This document shows positions 23,465-33,872 of a DNA stretch of 64,000 nt, piece after piece. The notes below the pieces were generated by a model. That model did no database searches, was not told the DNA's origin, and was given only the letters and a program-made list of their open reading frames with translations. This DNA comes from Carettochelys insculpta (taxonomy: Eukaryota; Chordata; Testudines; Carettochelyidae), in NCBI RefSeq assembly GCF_033958435.1, contig NC_134152.1:17408001-17472000 (forward strand). Direction: 5' to 3'. Numbering within the stretch: the stretch's first letter is position 1; every line of letters starts with the position of its first letter. The translations under genes and the position numbers were made by a program.

Positions 23465-25095
23465 TATTGCTCCAAACGCTCTCCTGCTTGGACCACAATG
23501 CAGCTTTTGGGCCTTATCAGTCTGTGGGGGGAAGGATTCAGTGCAGGCTCAGCTGTGAGTGACCTGTAGGAACTGGGACGTATACATTCACACTTCTCAA
23601 TCCTTGTGTGAGAAGGGGTACGACCGGGACACACCACAGTGCAGAACAAAGATAAAAGGGCTGAGTCAGTCCTACCATATGATGAGGGAGGCAAATCATC
23701 ATTCTGGTGCTGCACCCAAGATATGCAGTTTTTATAAAGAACTTGATGCAATCCTGGTGGAGGGGACTCCACTTTCACAGCCAAGAGCCCTGTAGATACT
23801 TCCAAAAGCGCTGAGTCAGTGGAAAGAGGACTTAACCCACAGGATGAAATTACAGATGAAGAGGTAGAGCTAAACAAAGAGGCAGGACTCACAGCAAGGT
23901 CATCTGGTATGGCAGGCAGCTGGGAGCTGTTCCCGTTCCAAGGCTAATGGCAAGTCTCAGCAGCAGCTCAACATGCAGCAGGAAGAAAGGGAAGAGATGC
24001 AGGGTAAGTAGCTCTGCCTTGGGGACTGCAGTGGGGCAGGGGAGTCACAGAAATGAAAGAGGGTGGCTGTGTTTCTGTGAGCTGGCTAAGCTCTGCATAG
24101 CTAAACACTGTGTTTAAACAGGATGTTGATGCACACTGAAATGGCAATCGAATCAAGTATAGAGACGCTCTGGAAATTTTGCCTTAAGTATTTATCAGTC
24201 TTCTCTCTGATTCCATGGGAGGGTTGCCATGTTAGTCTCCCATACCATTCTTCAATCAGTTCTACAGGAACGTAGGCAGCATAGATTTGGGCTGCGTAAG
24301 GAGCAGGGTGACCCCAGCTAGCATCCAGAAGCACAGCCCTCATTTCCCTGCTTGCCCTCATCAGCAAGAGTGACGCCAGCCTGTGGACAAGTTCATTAGA
24401 ATTATTCTCCACTAACCTGCTGCACGAGACAGAACTGTACTTTCTTATGCCCACCCTTCGTTCCCACTTTTCTGTTCCCCAAAACTCACCAAGTTCCCAG
24501 TGCCTGCAGAGATCTGTGTTCAGCTCAAACATCAGTGGAAAGTGACAGCTTATGATGCAAATGGTGCTTTTGATTGAAATGTTTCAACACTGAGTGAAAA
24601 TTTTACAATTCCTATTTTGTTACATTCTATGTTCCAGAGGAAAGCTTGACAACTCAGAAAAGTACATCCACTGACAGACCACGTCAACTGAGGAAGAGAT
24701 CAAGGAGAAATAGAGATGACATTGTGAGGTAGGTTTTGAATCATTCCTCACCGCAATAACAGAGAAAGGAGGAAAGATGGTAAATAGACATGAGAGACAG
24801 GAAAGACACCAGTGAATGTCTGATCGAGATCATTGAGGATCAAACAGAGATGCTAAAGACTTTAATCAAGATGTACAGCGGTCACAAGTGGCGTTGAGAT
24901 CCCTTACAACAGAAAAAAATTCTTTGTCCAGAAAACCACCCTCTATACTACCCCCACAGCCCTTTTCACTGCCTGGTGTTGCTCAGTTTCCACCACATTC
25001 CACTCCCTCTTACAGCTGCGACTCTTAACAGCTGGACCTATACACAATTGGGAGGCTTTTCCCTATCTCTAACCCTCCCTCACCAGCCAACATTC
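23465..25095 (+). pseudogene. Harbinger Myb/SANT-like protein, broken
   Basis: Harbinger transposons carry a second gene for a Myb/SANT-like (trihelix) DNA-binding protein that works with the transposase. Here helix 1 is readable as SKRSPAWTTMQLLGLISLWGE in one frame. A one-base shift near 23535 moves reading to another frame, where an in-frame TGA (23556-23558) precedes RNWDVYI, then CEKGYDRDTPQCRTKIKGL and SQSYHMMREANH with CSFYKELDAIL, which complete the three-helix domain (to 23795). Later pieces resembling the C-terminal part follow: a basic RPRQLRKRSRRNRDD at about 24680 after an intron-like gap, and a Pro/Phe-rich LPPQPFSLPG near 24955. The gene cannot produce a full protein. The exon structure is my inference. 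Confidence 0.65.
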
Positions 25096-25296
25096 ACCCC
25101 AGATGTGTGATGTAGGCTGCAGTGATCAATAAAAGCCAACATATTTAATGGTAAGATGACTTTATTTTCTATTCCACAACCCCTACCAATCACCGACTTC
25201 CGACGAAGGCTGTCACATTCCTTGCTATCAACTGAATGCGTTATTCAGGATGAATCACGGAATGCAGCAGAGAAGCAACTCCAAAAGTGTGATGTT

Positions 25297-25700
25297 TCAG
25301 CACCCCTCATTGTCAAAGTAGTTTCTCAAAGCCTCTCTGACATTAATGGCCACCCTGTGACCTCTTCTGACAGCCCTAGTGCCTACCTGCTGAACCTGTG
25401 CTCCCAAGTGCCCTACCTCAGTGAGCAAACATTTCACCTTTATTTTCACACAGATTATGTAAACAGCAGCATGTGGTGACAACCATGAGAATATGATCCT
25501 CCACGAGGTTTAGCCTGCTGTAACAACACCTTCATCTCTCTTCAATCTACCACAAGTGCTCAATAAGAGTCAAATGTAATGCCAGATTACTTCTGTGCAC
25601 GTCACTCACAGTCTCATCTGCTTGCAATTCTTCTTCCTCTGGCAGCAAGTGCAACAGTAACTCTGCTGCAACGCATGATGTCCTCAAGATGATGAACGCA
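25297..25700 (-). pseudogene. Harbinger transposase, N- and C-terminal remnants
   Basis: On the minus strand the last residues before a stop read NVREALRNYFDNEGC. This closely matches the C-terminus of the complete transposase at 37640-37675 (VREALREYFDQGDQ), which is why I assign it. Upstream, around 25500-25700, the minus strand has the position expected for the transposase 5' end but is full of stops. The catalytic middle, including both Asp and the Glu of the DDE domain, is absent. A deletion between the two ends explains this. The gene converges on the Myb-like remnant. Confidence 0.6.
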
Positions 25701-26075
25701 GCATAGGAGAGGAGTGAGTGATCCAGGCTTTCTCAAAGCAGATGCGAGAGTGAGCAGCAAGAACTGGCAATTTCACAAATGGTACAGAAGTGCACCAGAA
25801 GCCCCTATGGGCTGGGAAATAAAGCAATGCCTGATGGGACATTTTCACGTTTCCAACATGCAGAGCACTGTGTTCCATGTTACCAAAACGCCTAGCAAAA
25901 GAAAGATGTCGCTACGCATTGTGGGACGCATACACTCAGTCTGTCAACAAGGAGCTATAAATGTGGCCATAATCTGTCAAGAGAGGGAGGCAGTGTAATC
26001 TTGCTTTGGCTCCTTTTTTTTTTTTTGACTTCTGTGTGTCAACATTAATTTTGTCACCAAAACTTTGCAGTGGAG

Positions 26076-26880
26076 ATGTACTCTCTTTCCCAATATGTTC
26101 CATATACTTTTGAAACTGATAGCACCTCCCTACAATAATACTACTGTTAATTACAACCACAGAGTGTCAGGTGTATTTCTGCAGAAACTGCATAATCATT
26201 TCAGATGACATATTATTTCACCACCACATTAACCAATATGGCATTTAAGGGCTACAAGAGAGCCGACTGAAACTACCAATTTCTAACAAAACTCAGGTGT
26301 ACTGAATTAGAAAAGTCACTGGTATTTCCATTTAACATTTACGATAATAATAGAACTTTGTCTCAGACTGACAATGATTAAAAAGAAAAAAGAGAACAAG
26401 ATAATATGTATGGGAAGCCTTTGTGATTTTTTTTTCAAGAACAGTTGATCCTTACCCAAAGACAACCCTCATTATTCCAGAAAGGTCAGTATTTGAATGG
26501 ATTATCTGATATGCACATTAAATGTTGGCCAGACTTTTCCCCAAAATGATGGAAGCAGTGCAGTTATTGTACCATCAGATCTGGTGTTTTATTTTTCTTC
26601 TGGCTTTTGATGCCTCCCTTCTGAGCCCAGTTAAAGCTCTTCTGCATCCAACACAGAATACTGCTGGAGTAACCTTGTCTGTTCCAGTAATCCATATCTG
26701 TGAGGTTTGCTTTTGTGTAAATCACATGGACAGCATGACCCTTGCTCAAAGGAGCAAACTATCTGAAAACAGGTCTTTGAAAATAAGTCTTTGCTATTAG
26801 GCATGAGGCTGAGTCAAAACACCTAAATTTGGGTAGCAGTGTTAGGTGTGTCCCACCAGAAGAGGTGGACAATAGCAGCT
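26076..26880. other. No recognisable gene or repeat
   Basis: AT-rich, with no open frame carrying a known domain. Confidence 0.4.
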
Positions 26881-27158
26881 ATTTTCAAATACATCATCTA
26901 AACACACACAGCTTATTTTAAAGCAGACCTATTGAATGCACTATAGGTATTTTGAAATGGGTACTATTCCCTAACTTAACACCACCTATTTCAAAGTAGC
27001 TGTTTCAAAATAAGTGCTATACCTTGCGAAATGAGGGTTATCACTTTGAAAATAAGATGGCCACTATTCTGAATATATTTCGAAATAGTGGTTGATTTGC
27101 GCAGATGCTAGGTGAGCTATTTTGAAATAACTGTGCTGTGTAGTCCTACACTAGGCTA
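26881..27158. mobile_element. Decayed Harbinger-type MITE
   Basis: Dense in AAATAGC/GCTATTT words: CTATTTTCAAATAC, TATTTCAAAGTAGCTG, CGAAATAGTGG and GCTATTTTGAAATAA, ending in GTGTAGTCCTACACTAG. This resembles the AT-rich termini of the 35877 element. The left terminus is not clear. Confidence 0.5.
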
Positions 27159-27821
27159 GAATCTAATAACTTTTTAATGACCTGGTAATTAGTTTTCAGT
27201 TTCGTTCCTGGAAAGGAACGGAAAATTTTCTACTTGTCACTTCACAATGCTGCTTCTGACCTTTGATCCCACATCAGCAGTCTCTCCCTATTCCGCAAAG
27301 CACTTAAGGGTGTGCTTAACTTTAACAGCTGCTTAAGTCCTTTACAGGTCAATGGGACATAAGCACATGCTTAAGTGTTTGCTGAACTGGGACTTGTATG
27401 TACAGTGCCATTAGTGCTGTGTTGCTTTCCCCCTCCATCTTAGGTTCCGTTGATTAAGAATGGTATGGACTTGGCAAAAGGTCTGAAAGTTAGAAGTAGC
27501 TTGAACTTAATAGTCACATTTTTAAGAGCAACGAAAGGACAATTTACAATGCTTATCACTACTTTTGTTGGTAACATTAACTGAAACTGAAAGCTAGAAT
27601 TCTTATTTCATAGGGTGATGTGTTCTAGTGTCACTCTGGATTTCAATTCCAGAATGCAGAATCACTGGCTCACTCTGTGATATGGGCCATATCACTCCAC
27701 CCCAGTTGATCTCTATTCAGGACACTGTTTATGTCCTGCTGATTTCAAAGTCTAGCATATGTAGTACATAGCTAAATTCTTTCCCTGAAGCTTGTACTTT
27801 TGCATCCTCACTTGTAAAATG
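27159..27821. other. No recognisable gene or repeat
   Basis: Nothing supportable in either strand. Confidence 0.4.
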
Positions 27822-28737
27822 AATCATGGAATACTAGAACTGGAAGGAACTTCAACAGGTCATCGAATCCAGTACCCTGTATTCACAGCAGGACCAAGCA
27901 TCATCTAGATCATCCCCAACTGATGTGTATCTAACCTGTTCATAAATATCTCCAAAGATGGAGATTCCACAACATCCTTAAGCAGTTTGTTTCAGTGATT
28001 AGCCACACTGACAGAAAACTTTTCCTAATGTCTAACCTAAACCTCCGATGCTGCAATTTAAGCCCATTGCTTCTTGTTCTTCCCTCAGAGGTTGAGGATG
28101 ATAATTTTTTTCTTTCATTCCTCCTTTTCACACTCTTCTGGGTACTTGAAAGCTGTTATCATGCCCCTCCCAGTCTTCTCTTTTCCATACTAAACAAACC
28201 CAGTTCTTTCAATTGTCCCTCATAGGTGATATTTTCAATATCTTTAATCATTTTTGTTGCTCTTCTCTGGACCTTCTCCAATTTGTACACATCTTTCTCA
28301 ATATATCATGCCCAGAAGTGCACACAATACTCCAGTTGAGGCCTTATCAGCATACAGTAAAGCAGAATTACTTCTTGGGTCTTGCTGACAACACTCCTCT
28401 TAATGCATCCCAGAATTATTTTTTTTCTTTTTTTTTCCCCAAGTGTCAAACTGACTCATATTTAGCTTGTGGTCTACAAATGACCTTTCTGATCCCTGTA
28501 GTATTCCTTCCTAGATTACTTTTGAATGTGTGAAACTGCTCGTTCTTTCCTAAGTGGAACACTGTGCACTTGTCCTAATTGAACTTCATCCTATTTATGT
28601 CAGACCAGTTATCCAGTTTGTCCAGATCATTTTGAATGTTAATCCTATCCTCCAAAGTACTTGCAACCCCTCCCAGATTCGTATCCTCTGCAAACTGTAT
28701 AAGTGTACTCCCTATGCCATTGTCTGAATTGTTTGTG
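27822..28737 (-). mobile_element. CR1 LINE, 5'-truncated
   Basis: The left edge carries the CR1 3' end in reverse (GAATACTAGAACTGGAAGG, then GGTCATCGAATCCAGT). Reading leftwards from about 28730, the minus strand has DNGIGSTLIQFAEDTNLGG, a decayed FADD catalytic box region of the RT, followed by pieces of the CR1 ORF2 C-terminus. The frames are broken throughout. At its 5' end the copy joins directly to a tRNA-like segment (28738-28781). Confidence 0.85.
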
Positions 28738-28781
28738 AGTTTAGCAGGCCAATGCTCAAACCACTGAGCTCTCCCTCCCCG
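28738..28781 (-). repeat. tRNA-like SINE head fused to CR1 5' end
   Basis: On the minus strand this reads GGGGAGGGAGAGCTCAGTGG, TTTGAGCATTGGCCTGC, TAAAC: the first half of the tRNA-derived SINE head including the A box. The B-box half is missing and sequence runs straight into CR1. It is not a functional tRNA gene. Confidence 0.7.
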
Positions 28782-29689
28782 CCTTGTTTTACAAAGAATT
28801 ATTTATTTTCTATTTTAATGTAACAGTCTTTGTAAAGTTAACATTTCATCAGAAATATTTTGATTGTAGTTTTTAACTAGTACTTTGCTTTTACAGACAA
28901 CCAATACAGACTCCCACTACCCCTGCCTTCTAAAAACTATTTTGTTACATTTTTGACCAGAACTCTGAAAACAATTCTGACTGTGTTAGTCACAATATTG
29001 CAATGTATGGGATGCGTTGGCCACATTAGTCATATCATGTTGTATTGCATCTGATAACGTTCCATAATGTGACTTCCTGTGTGCCTGATTCAGTATATTA
29101 TCCAGGAAATCTGAACCTAAAAACCGTTTTTATATACATGAGGGCTAAAAATAAGAGGCTGTGTATTTTTTCATAATTTTCAATTATTTAGAGTATTGTT
29201 ACCAGCAATACCCTTCTTCCTTGTTCCTGAAAAAATAGCTGTAGCTGAGATACAGCAAATTCTTCTGCATCCTTCATTAACTTCATCGCCTACCATCTTG
29301 AAGTGTATAAGTGCTGTCGTTCATTCAGATTTTGACAAATATTATTCTGAGACATCCTCTGATTTGGCTTCTTACTTTAAAATGTGATCACTTCCTAGAA
29401 AAAGACAGGATTGAGTTTTCTGATCATCTAGGGTACTTCAGAGGTATTTTACCAAAAACTAATTTGCCTAGGATTAGACAAACACTCGAATTCTACTTCC
29501 TGGAGGAAACATTCCCATCTCCATCCAGAGAATGCTTTATTTTTTGGGTAAGACCTACCAGTCAAGCTGGTAGCAAGCACTAATTTGGAAGGTCAATAGA
29601 TATACATAACTTGTCAGTTAGCCAGATGCATTCAGAAGTACCCAAAATCTATCCGGATTGTTTCTGTCAAACTCTAGGTTAAGGGCGGG
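28782..29689. other. No recognisable gene or repeat
   Basis: AT-rich, with no supported coding frame or repeat edge. Confidence 0.4.
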
Positions 29690-30125
29690 GTAGGGGGTGG
29701 GGGAGATATAACCAATGGGCCAGATCCAGCCTGCCAAGCGTTTTAATCTGGCCTGCAGCCATCCCCTAGGGCACAGAACAGAGCCATGCAAAGTGTCTGG
29801 GTACTCCCTGTGGCTCTCTACACTGTGGTGGCTTGAGAGCAGTTTTGTGCACAGCCTCCACCCCCAACTCCCCCTCAGCCCTTCCACCCACTCCTACATC
29901 CCTTCCGCAGGCTATACTACTCTTCTGAACCCATACCCCCTCCCAAATCCTGCACCCCAATACCCAGCTCCAGGTCACAACCCCCCGCTTCACCCAAAGT
30001 CCCTCTTAGACCCCACATGTGAATGTAAGTTCCTTACCCGGAGCTCCCATCTGCACTCAACCTCCATCCCATACCCAACACCCACTCCATAGAAAAATGT
30101 ATCCCATGACCTCTTTCCAAAATCT
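29690..30125. repeat. C-rich interspersed repeat, probably hAT-like
   Basis: Starts near GGGCCAGATCCAGCCTGCC, passes through CTGGCCTGCAGCC and then a C-rich stretch of CACTCC/CCCTCC words. This style of repeat is common in turtles and birds, but I see no second terminus. The 125-codon plus-strand frame here comes from its composition. Confidence 0.4.
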
Positions 30126-30271
30126 GAAAGTGCCCTCCTCATCAAAAATTACCGCCCACACCTACTCTACATGTTATTGTATCAGTATATAACAAGGAAC
30201 AGCTATTGTTTTCAACTGTGACTCTTCTGTGAATACAATGGCACATATAAATTATGTAAGGTGCAAGCAGT
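30126..30271. other. Short unassigned spacer
   Basis: Nothing recognisable. Confidence 0.3.
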
Positions 30272-30639
30272 CGACCATTATTCACTGGGCCATCAATTAA
30301 TCCCAGCTGATTAATTAACTGTGATTAAAATTAATCACAGTTATTTGCACTGTTATACAATAACATATCAATTGACATGTATTAAATAGTTTTGCATATT
30401 TTTTCTACATTTTCAAATACATTGGTTTCAGTTACAAGAAAGAATACAAAGTGTACAGTACTCACTTTGTATTATTTTATTACCAATATTTCCAGTGTAA
30501 ACATGATAAAAAGGAGTACTATCTTTTAATTTGTGTCCTACAATTAAATTTAATTTATAAATGTAGATTGTTTTGTTTCTGAGTGTCACATGTAACCAAA
30601 AACAATGTAAAACTTTAGAGCCTATAAGTCCATTCAGTC

Positions 30640-30866
30640 CTACTTCTTGTTCAGTCAATCCTAAAACAAGTTTGTTTAGATTTATGGGAGAAACTGCTGT
30701 CATTTTCTTTTTTTACAATGTCTCACCTGAAAGTTTGGAAAAAGATGTGCACATGGTACTTTTGTATCCACTGTTGCAAGGTACTTATGTGTCAGATATA
30801 CTAAACATTCATATACCCCTTCATGCTTCAACTATGATTGCAGAGAACATGCTTCCATTCTCATGA
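30640..30866 (-). pseudogene. hAT transposase C-terminal remnant, left arm
   Basis: Reading minus, it gives KHEGVYECLVYLTHKYLATVD, then VPCAHLFPNFQ and, after a frame change, LNKK plus a stop. This order matches the C-terminal end of a hAT transposase dimerisation domain and the right-arm copy at 31310-31527. Several stops break it. It has no function on its own. Confidence 0.6.
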
Positions 30867-31169
30867 TTCCCATTAAAAATGTATTTATAAATTCAAGATT
30901 GAACTACGTGGGGGAAAACTGTATGTCTCCCGTTCTGTTTTATCTGCATTCTTTCCTGTATTCCATGTTATAGGAGTGTTGGATGGTGACCCAGCATGTG
31001 TTGTTCATTTTAAGAACACTTTCACAGCAGTTTTGACAAAACACAAAAAAGATACCATTGTGAGATTTCTAAAAAATAGTTACAGCACTTGACCCATGAT
31101 TAAAAGAATCAGAACTACTATCCAACATCTAAGTGGAACGAGGTATGGAGCATGCCTTTGGAAATCTTA

Positions 31170-31527
31170 AAAGAGCAACTCCAATGCAGCTACTACAGAA
31201 CCTGAACCAACAAAAAAGAAAATCAACCTTCTGCTGGAGACATCTGATTCAGCTGCTGAAAATGAACATGTGTTGGTGCATGCTGCTTTGGACCATTATC
31301 TAGCAGAACCCATCATCAGCATGGATGCATGTCCTCTGGAATGGTGGTTGATACATGAATCTTCAGGGCATCTGGCATGTAAATATCTGTGAATCCGGCT
31401 ACAATGGTGCCATGCAAATGCCTGTTCTCACTTTCATTTCATGTAAACAAGAAGTGGGCATCATTATCACCCTATGGTAAGCAACTTGTTAGTCTGAGTG
31501 ACTAGCTGAACAAGAAGTAGGACCGAG
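31170..31527 (+). pseudogene. hAT transposase C-terminal (dimerisation) domain remnant
   Basis: hAT transposases end in a conserved dimerisation domain whose hallmark is a PLEWW-type motif, then a LA.KYL.IPAT segment and a VPCER.FS segment. Here the plus strand reads TEPEPTKKKINLLLE, ISMDACPLEWWLIHESSG, HLACKYL and a TGA, then in another frame IPATMVPCKCLFSLS, VNKKWASLSP and LNKK with a stop. The hallmark motif is therefore present but the frame is broken. The catalytic RNase H-like region is absent. The inverted copy in the left arm shows the element arose by joining two such ends. Confidence 0.75.
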
Positions 31528-31860
31528 TAGACTTGTAGGCTCTAACGTTTTAAGTGGTTTTATTTTTGTACAAAATTCTACATTTGTAAGTTCAGTTTTC
31601 ATGATACAAATACTGCAGTGCAGATTCTATTAGGTGAATTGAAAAATACGATTTTGTTTTGACAGTGCAAATAATTTAATCAAAATATATAAAAAATGAA
31701 AATTTCAAGCTTTGTATACTGTTATAATTGATATCAACATATCTGAAAATGTGGAAAACATTCAGACCAATGGTATTCTATTATTATTTAACAGTGTGAT
31801 TAATAATGATTAATTATGATTAAAAATTAATCATTTGATGGTCGTAATTATTAACATTCA

Positions 31861-32019
31861 CAAAATGCAGAGCAGTATTTCCAAACAGTTGATAGTGGCT
31901 TATTTATAAGTGATTAAATCCTATGGATTTACTATGATAGGCATAAATGTACAATCAAATCATTATATCGCTGATTTTCAATTATTAATAATGCATTTAC
32001 CACTAATGCCTTAATATCG
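31861..32019. other. Short AT-rich spacer
   Basis: Nothing recognisable. Confidence 0.3.
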
Positions 32020-33020
32020 GAGGGGTAGCCGTGTTAGTCTGGATCTGTAACAGCAATGAAGGGTCCTGTGGCACCTTATAGACTAACAGAAAAGTTCTGA
32101 GCATGAGCTTCCGTGAGCACAGACTCACTTCATCAGATGCTGGTCTTGGAAATCTTCTGGGCCAGGAATATAAGCCAGAGAAAGGGTAGGGATAACAAGG
32201 TTAGCTCAGTCAGCAAGGTGAGGCTTACTACCAGCAGTTGATCTGGAGGTGTGAACACCAAGGGAGGGGAAGCTGCTTCTGTATTTAGCAAGCCATTCAC
32301 AATCTTTGTTTAAGCCAGAGCTGAGGGCGTTGAATTTGCAGATGAATTGTAGCTCAGAAATTTCTCTTTGGAGTCTGGTCCTGAAATTTCTTTGCTGTAG
32401 GATAGCTACTTTTAAGTCTGCTACTGTGTGGCCTGGGAGATTGAAGTGCTCTCCTATGGGTTTTTGTATATTGCCATTTCTGATATCTGATTTGTGTGCG
32501 TTTATTCGTTTACATAGAGACTGTCCAGTTTGTCCGATGTATACAGCAGAGGGGCATTGCTGGCACACGATGGCATAAACTATATTGGTAGATGTGCAGC
32601 TGAATGAACCCATGATGGTGTGGCTGATCTGGTTAGGTCCTGTAATGGTGTTGCTGGTGTAGATATGTGGGCAGAGCTGGCAACGGGGTTTGTTGCATGG
32701 ATGGGTCCCTGAGTTAGAGTGACTGTGGTCCGGTGTATAGTTGCTGGTTAGGATTTGTTTCAGGTTGGCAGGTTGTCTGTGGGCAAGGACTGGTCTGCCT
32801 CCCAAGGACTGTGAAAGTGGGGGATCATTGTCCAGGATGGGTTGTAAATCCCTGATGATGCACTGTAGAGGTTTTAGGTGAGGACTGTAGGTGATGGCTA
32901 GTGGTGTTCTGTTGGTTTCTCTCTTGGGCTTGTCCTGTAGTAAGAGGCTTCGTGGCACACGTCTGGCTCTGTTGACCTGTTTTTTCACTTCCTCAGGTGG
33001 GTATTGCAGTTTCAATCATC
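32020..33020 (-). mobile_element. Penelope-like element, 5'-truncated, with open endonuclease frame
   Basis: From right to left: an open frame for the C-terminal endonuclease part (33015-32206), then about 180 bp of 3' sequence with GATTTCCAAGACCAGCATC, ACTTCATCAGATGC in inverse, and a terminus CAGACTAACACGGCTACCCC on the minus strand. The RT domain has been lost by 5' truncation. A 7-bp TTAATAT occurs at 32011-32017 and 33029-33035 and may be a target duplication, though such a short AT-rich match can arise by chance. Confidence 0.88.
32206..33015 (-). CDS. PLE GIY-YIG endonuclease region (partial ORF, 269 codons)
   Basis: PLEs encode one protein with a reverse transcriptase followed by a GIY-YIG nuclease that nicks the target. 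This frame is the C-terminal part of that protein. Seen here: a Cys/His cluster at residues 107-117 (CNKPRCQLCPH), a typical PLE linker feature; the GIY-like strand IVYAIVC at 145-151; the YIG strand at 159-161 (VYIGQTGQ); Arg170 and His174 in the following helix (RINAHKSDI); and the metal-binding Glu189 (GEHFNLPGH). No stop or frameshift interrupts 269 codons, unlike most repeats here, which suggests a fairly young copy. The first Met is just the first ATG of the truncated frame, not a natural start. It lacks its RT and probably a promoter. Confidence 0.88.
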   Translation of the reverse strand: MKLQYPPEEVKKQVNRARRVPRSLLLQDKPKRETNRTPLAITYSPHLKPLQCIIRDLQPILDNDPPLSQSLGGRPVLAHRQPANLKQILTSNYTPDHSHSNSGTHPCNKPRCQLCPHIYTSNTITGPNQISHTIMGSFSCTSTNIVYAIVCQQCPSAVYIGQTGQSLCKRINAHKSDIRNGNIQKPIGEHFNLPGHTVADLKVAILQQRNFRTRLQREISELQFICKFNALSSGLNKDCEWLAKYRSSFPSLGVHTSRSTAGSKPHLAD

Positions 33021-33414
33021 GCACCCCATTAATATTTAAAAAAATTTAGTTTAGTGAGATCAGGTCTTCCACATTCCACCTGAGTGCCCTAGCCTGGGCT
33101 TTTTGGGGTGTGATGCTCTCACATTCTCGTTCTCTTTTGTTAGTTTATTTTAAAACAATTTTTACTTTACTACTATGACCACTATCACTAATACCTGAAA
33201 TTCCATCTTGGGCTTCAGAAACCTTGATGAAAATTTTGTTCAATCTTATACGGGTCCATGAAAAGTCTGTTTCATCAAAGAATTCCCACCCAGCTCCACT
33301 CCTAACCATATATTCTGTCTATGTCGGATGAAGACTTTGCATGACAGGGACCATGTCTTTTTATATGTTTATATCTGTTAAAACATCACACAAAGTTATG
33401 GTACTATAGAAATA
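33021..33414. other. No recognisable gene or repeat
   Basis: AT-rich spacer between the PLE and a CR1 fragment. Confidence 0.4.
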
Positions 33415-33872
33415 CAAAAGTCCAGAGGAAAGCAGCAAGAATGATTAAAGGTCTAGAGAACATGAGCTATGAGGGAAGACTGAGAGAACTGGGGTTTGTT
33501 TAGAAAAGAGAAGACTGAGAGGGGACATGATAGCAGTTTACAAGTACCTAAAAGAGCGTTACGAGGAAGAGGGAGAAAAATTGTTCTCCCTGGCCTCTGA
33601 GGATAGGACAAGAATCAATGGGTTTAATATTCAGCAATGGAGGTTTAGCTTTGACATTAGGAAAAAATTCCTAACTGTCACGGGATGATTAAACACTGGA
33701 ATAAATTGTCTAGGGAGCTTGTGCAATCTCCATCACTGGAAATATTTTAGAGCAGCTTAGACAGACATCTGTAAGGGATGGTCTAGATGGTGTTTGGTCC
33801 TGCTGTGAGGGCAGGAGCCTGCACTCGATGACTTCTTGAAGTCCCTTCCAGTTCTAGTGTTCTATGATTCTA
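33415..33872 (+). mobile_element. CR1 LINE 3' fragment
   Basis: Encodes a broken C-terminal end of ORF2 (from VQRKAARMIKGLENMSYEGR through KTEREDMIAVYKYL-like sequence) and ends with the CR1 tail: GTCCCTTCCAGTTCTAGTG then TTCTATGATTCT. Stops and a small deletion break the frame. Confidence 0.88.

Larger units (their letters stand above)
23077..26075. mobile_element. Internally deleted Harbinger carrying Myb-like and transposase remnants
   Basis: The left terminus CATGTCTACACTAGCAAG with following GTTGCCAAAAC is weakly mirrored by a right end that reads ACATCTCCACTGCAAAG...TTTTGGTGACA on the minus strand. Inside are a decayed Myb/SANT-like gene on the plus strand and the first and last parts of a transposase on the minus strand. 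That is the same convergent layout as the complete element at 35877-39906, in mirror orientation. The central transposase exon is missing, so this is an internally deleted, non-autonomous copy. The termini have diverged, so edges are good to about 10 bp. Confidence 0.72.
30272..31860. mobile_element. hAT-derived fold-back element
   Basis: The outer 100 bp at both ends are rich in GATTAATTA words and are inverted partners (left TGCACTGTTATACAATAAC; right, minus strand, CACACTGTTAAATAATAATA). Homology continues deep into the element: left 30720-30870 and right 31310-31440 are inverted copies of one coding segment that encodes a hAT-type C-terminal dimerisation domain. About 440 bp separate the arms. 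The structure is therefore a large, imperfect palindrome made of two inverted copies of a hAT 3' end. Confidence 0.72.

Noticed and set aside
24101..24532. 143-codon minus-strand frame inside the 23-26 kb Harbinger
   Set aside because: No known domain; it lies in the intron-like part of the Myb-like gene.
28738..28781. tRNA gene
   Set aside because: Only the 5' half of a tRNA-like sequence is present, with no B box or 3' acceptor stem; it is a SINE head.
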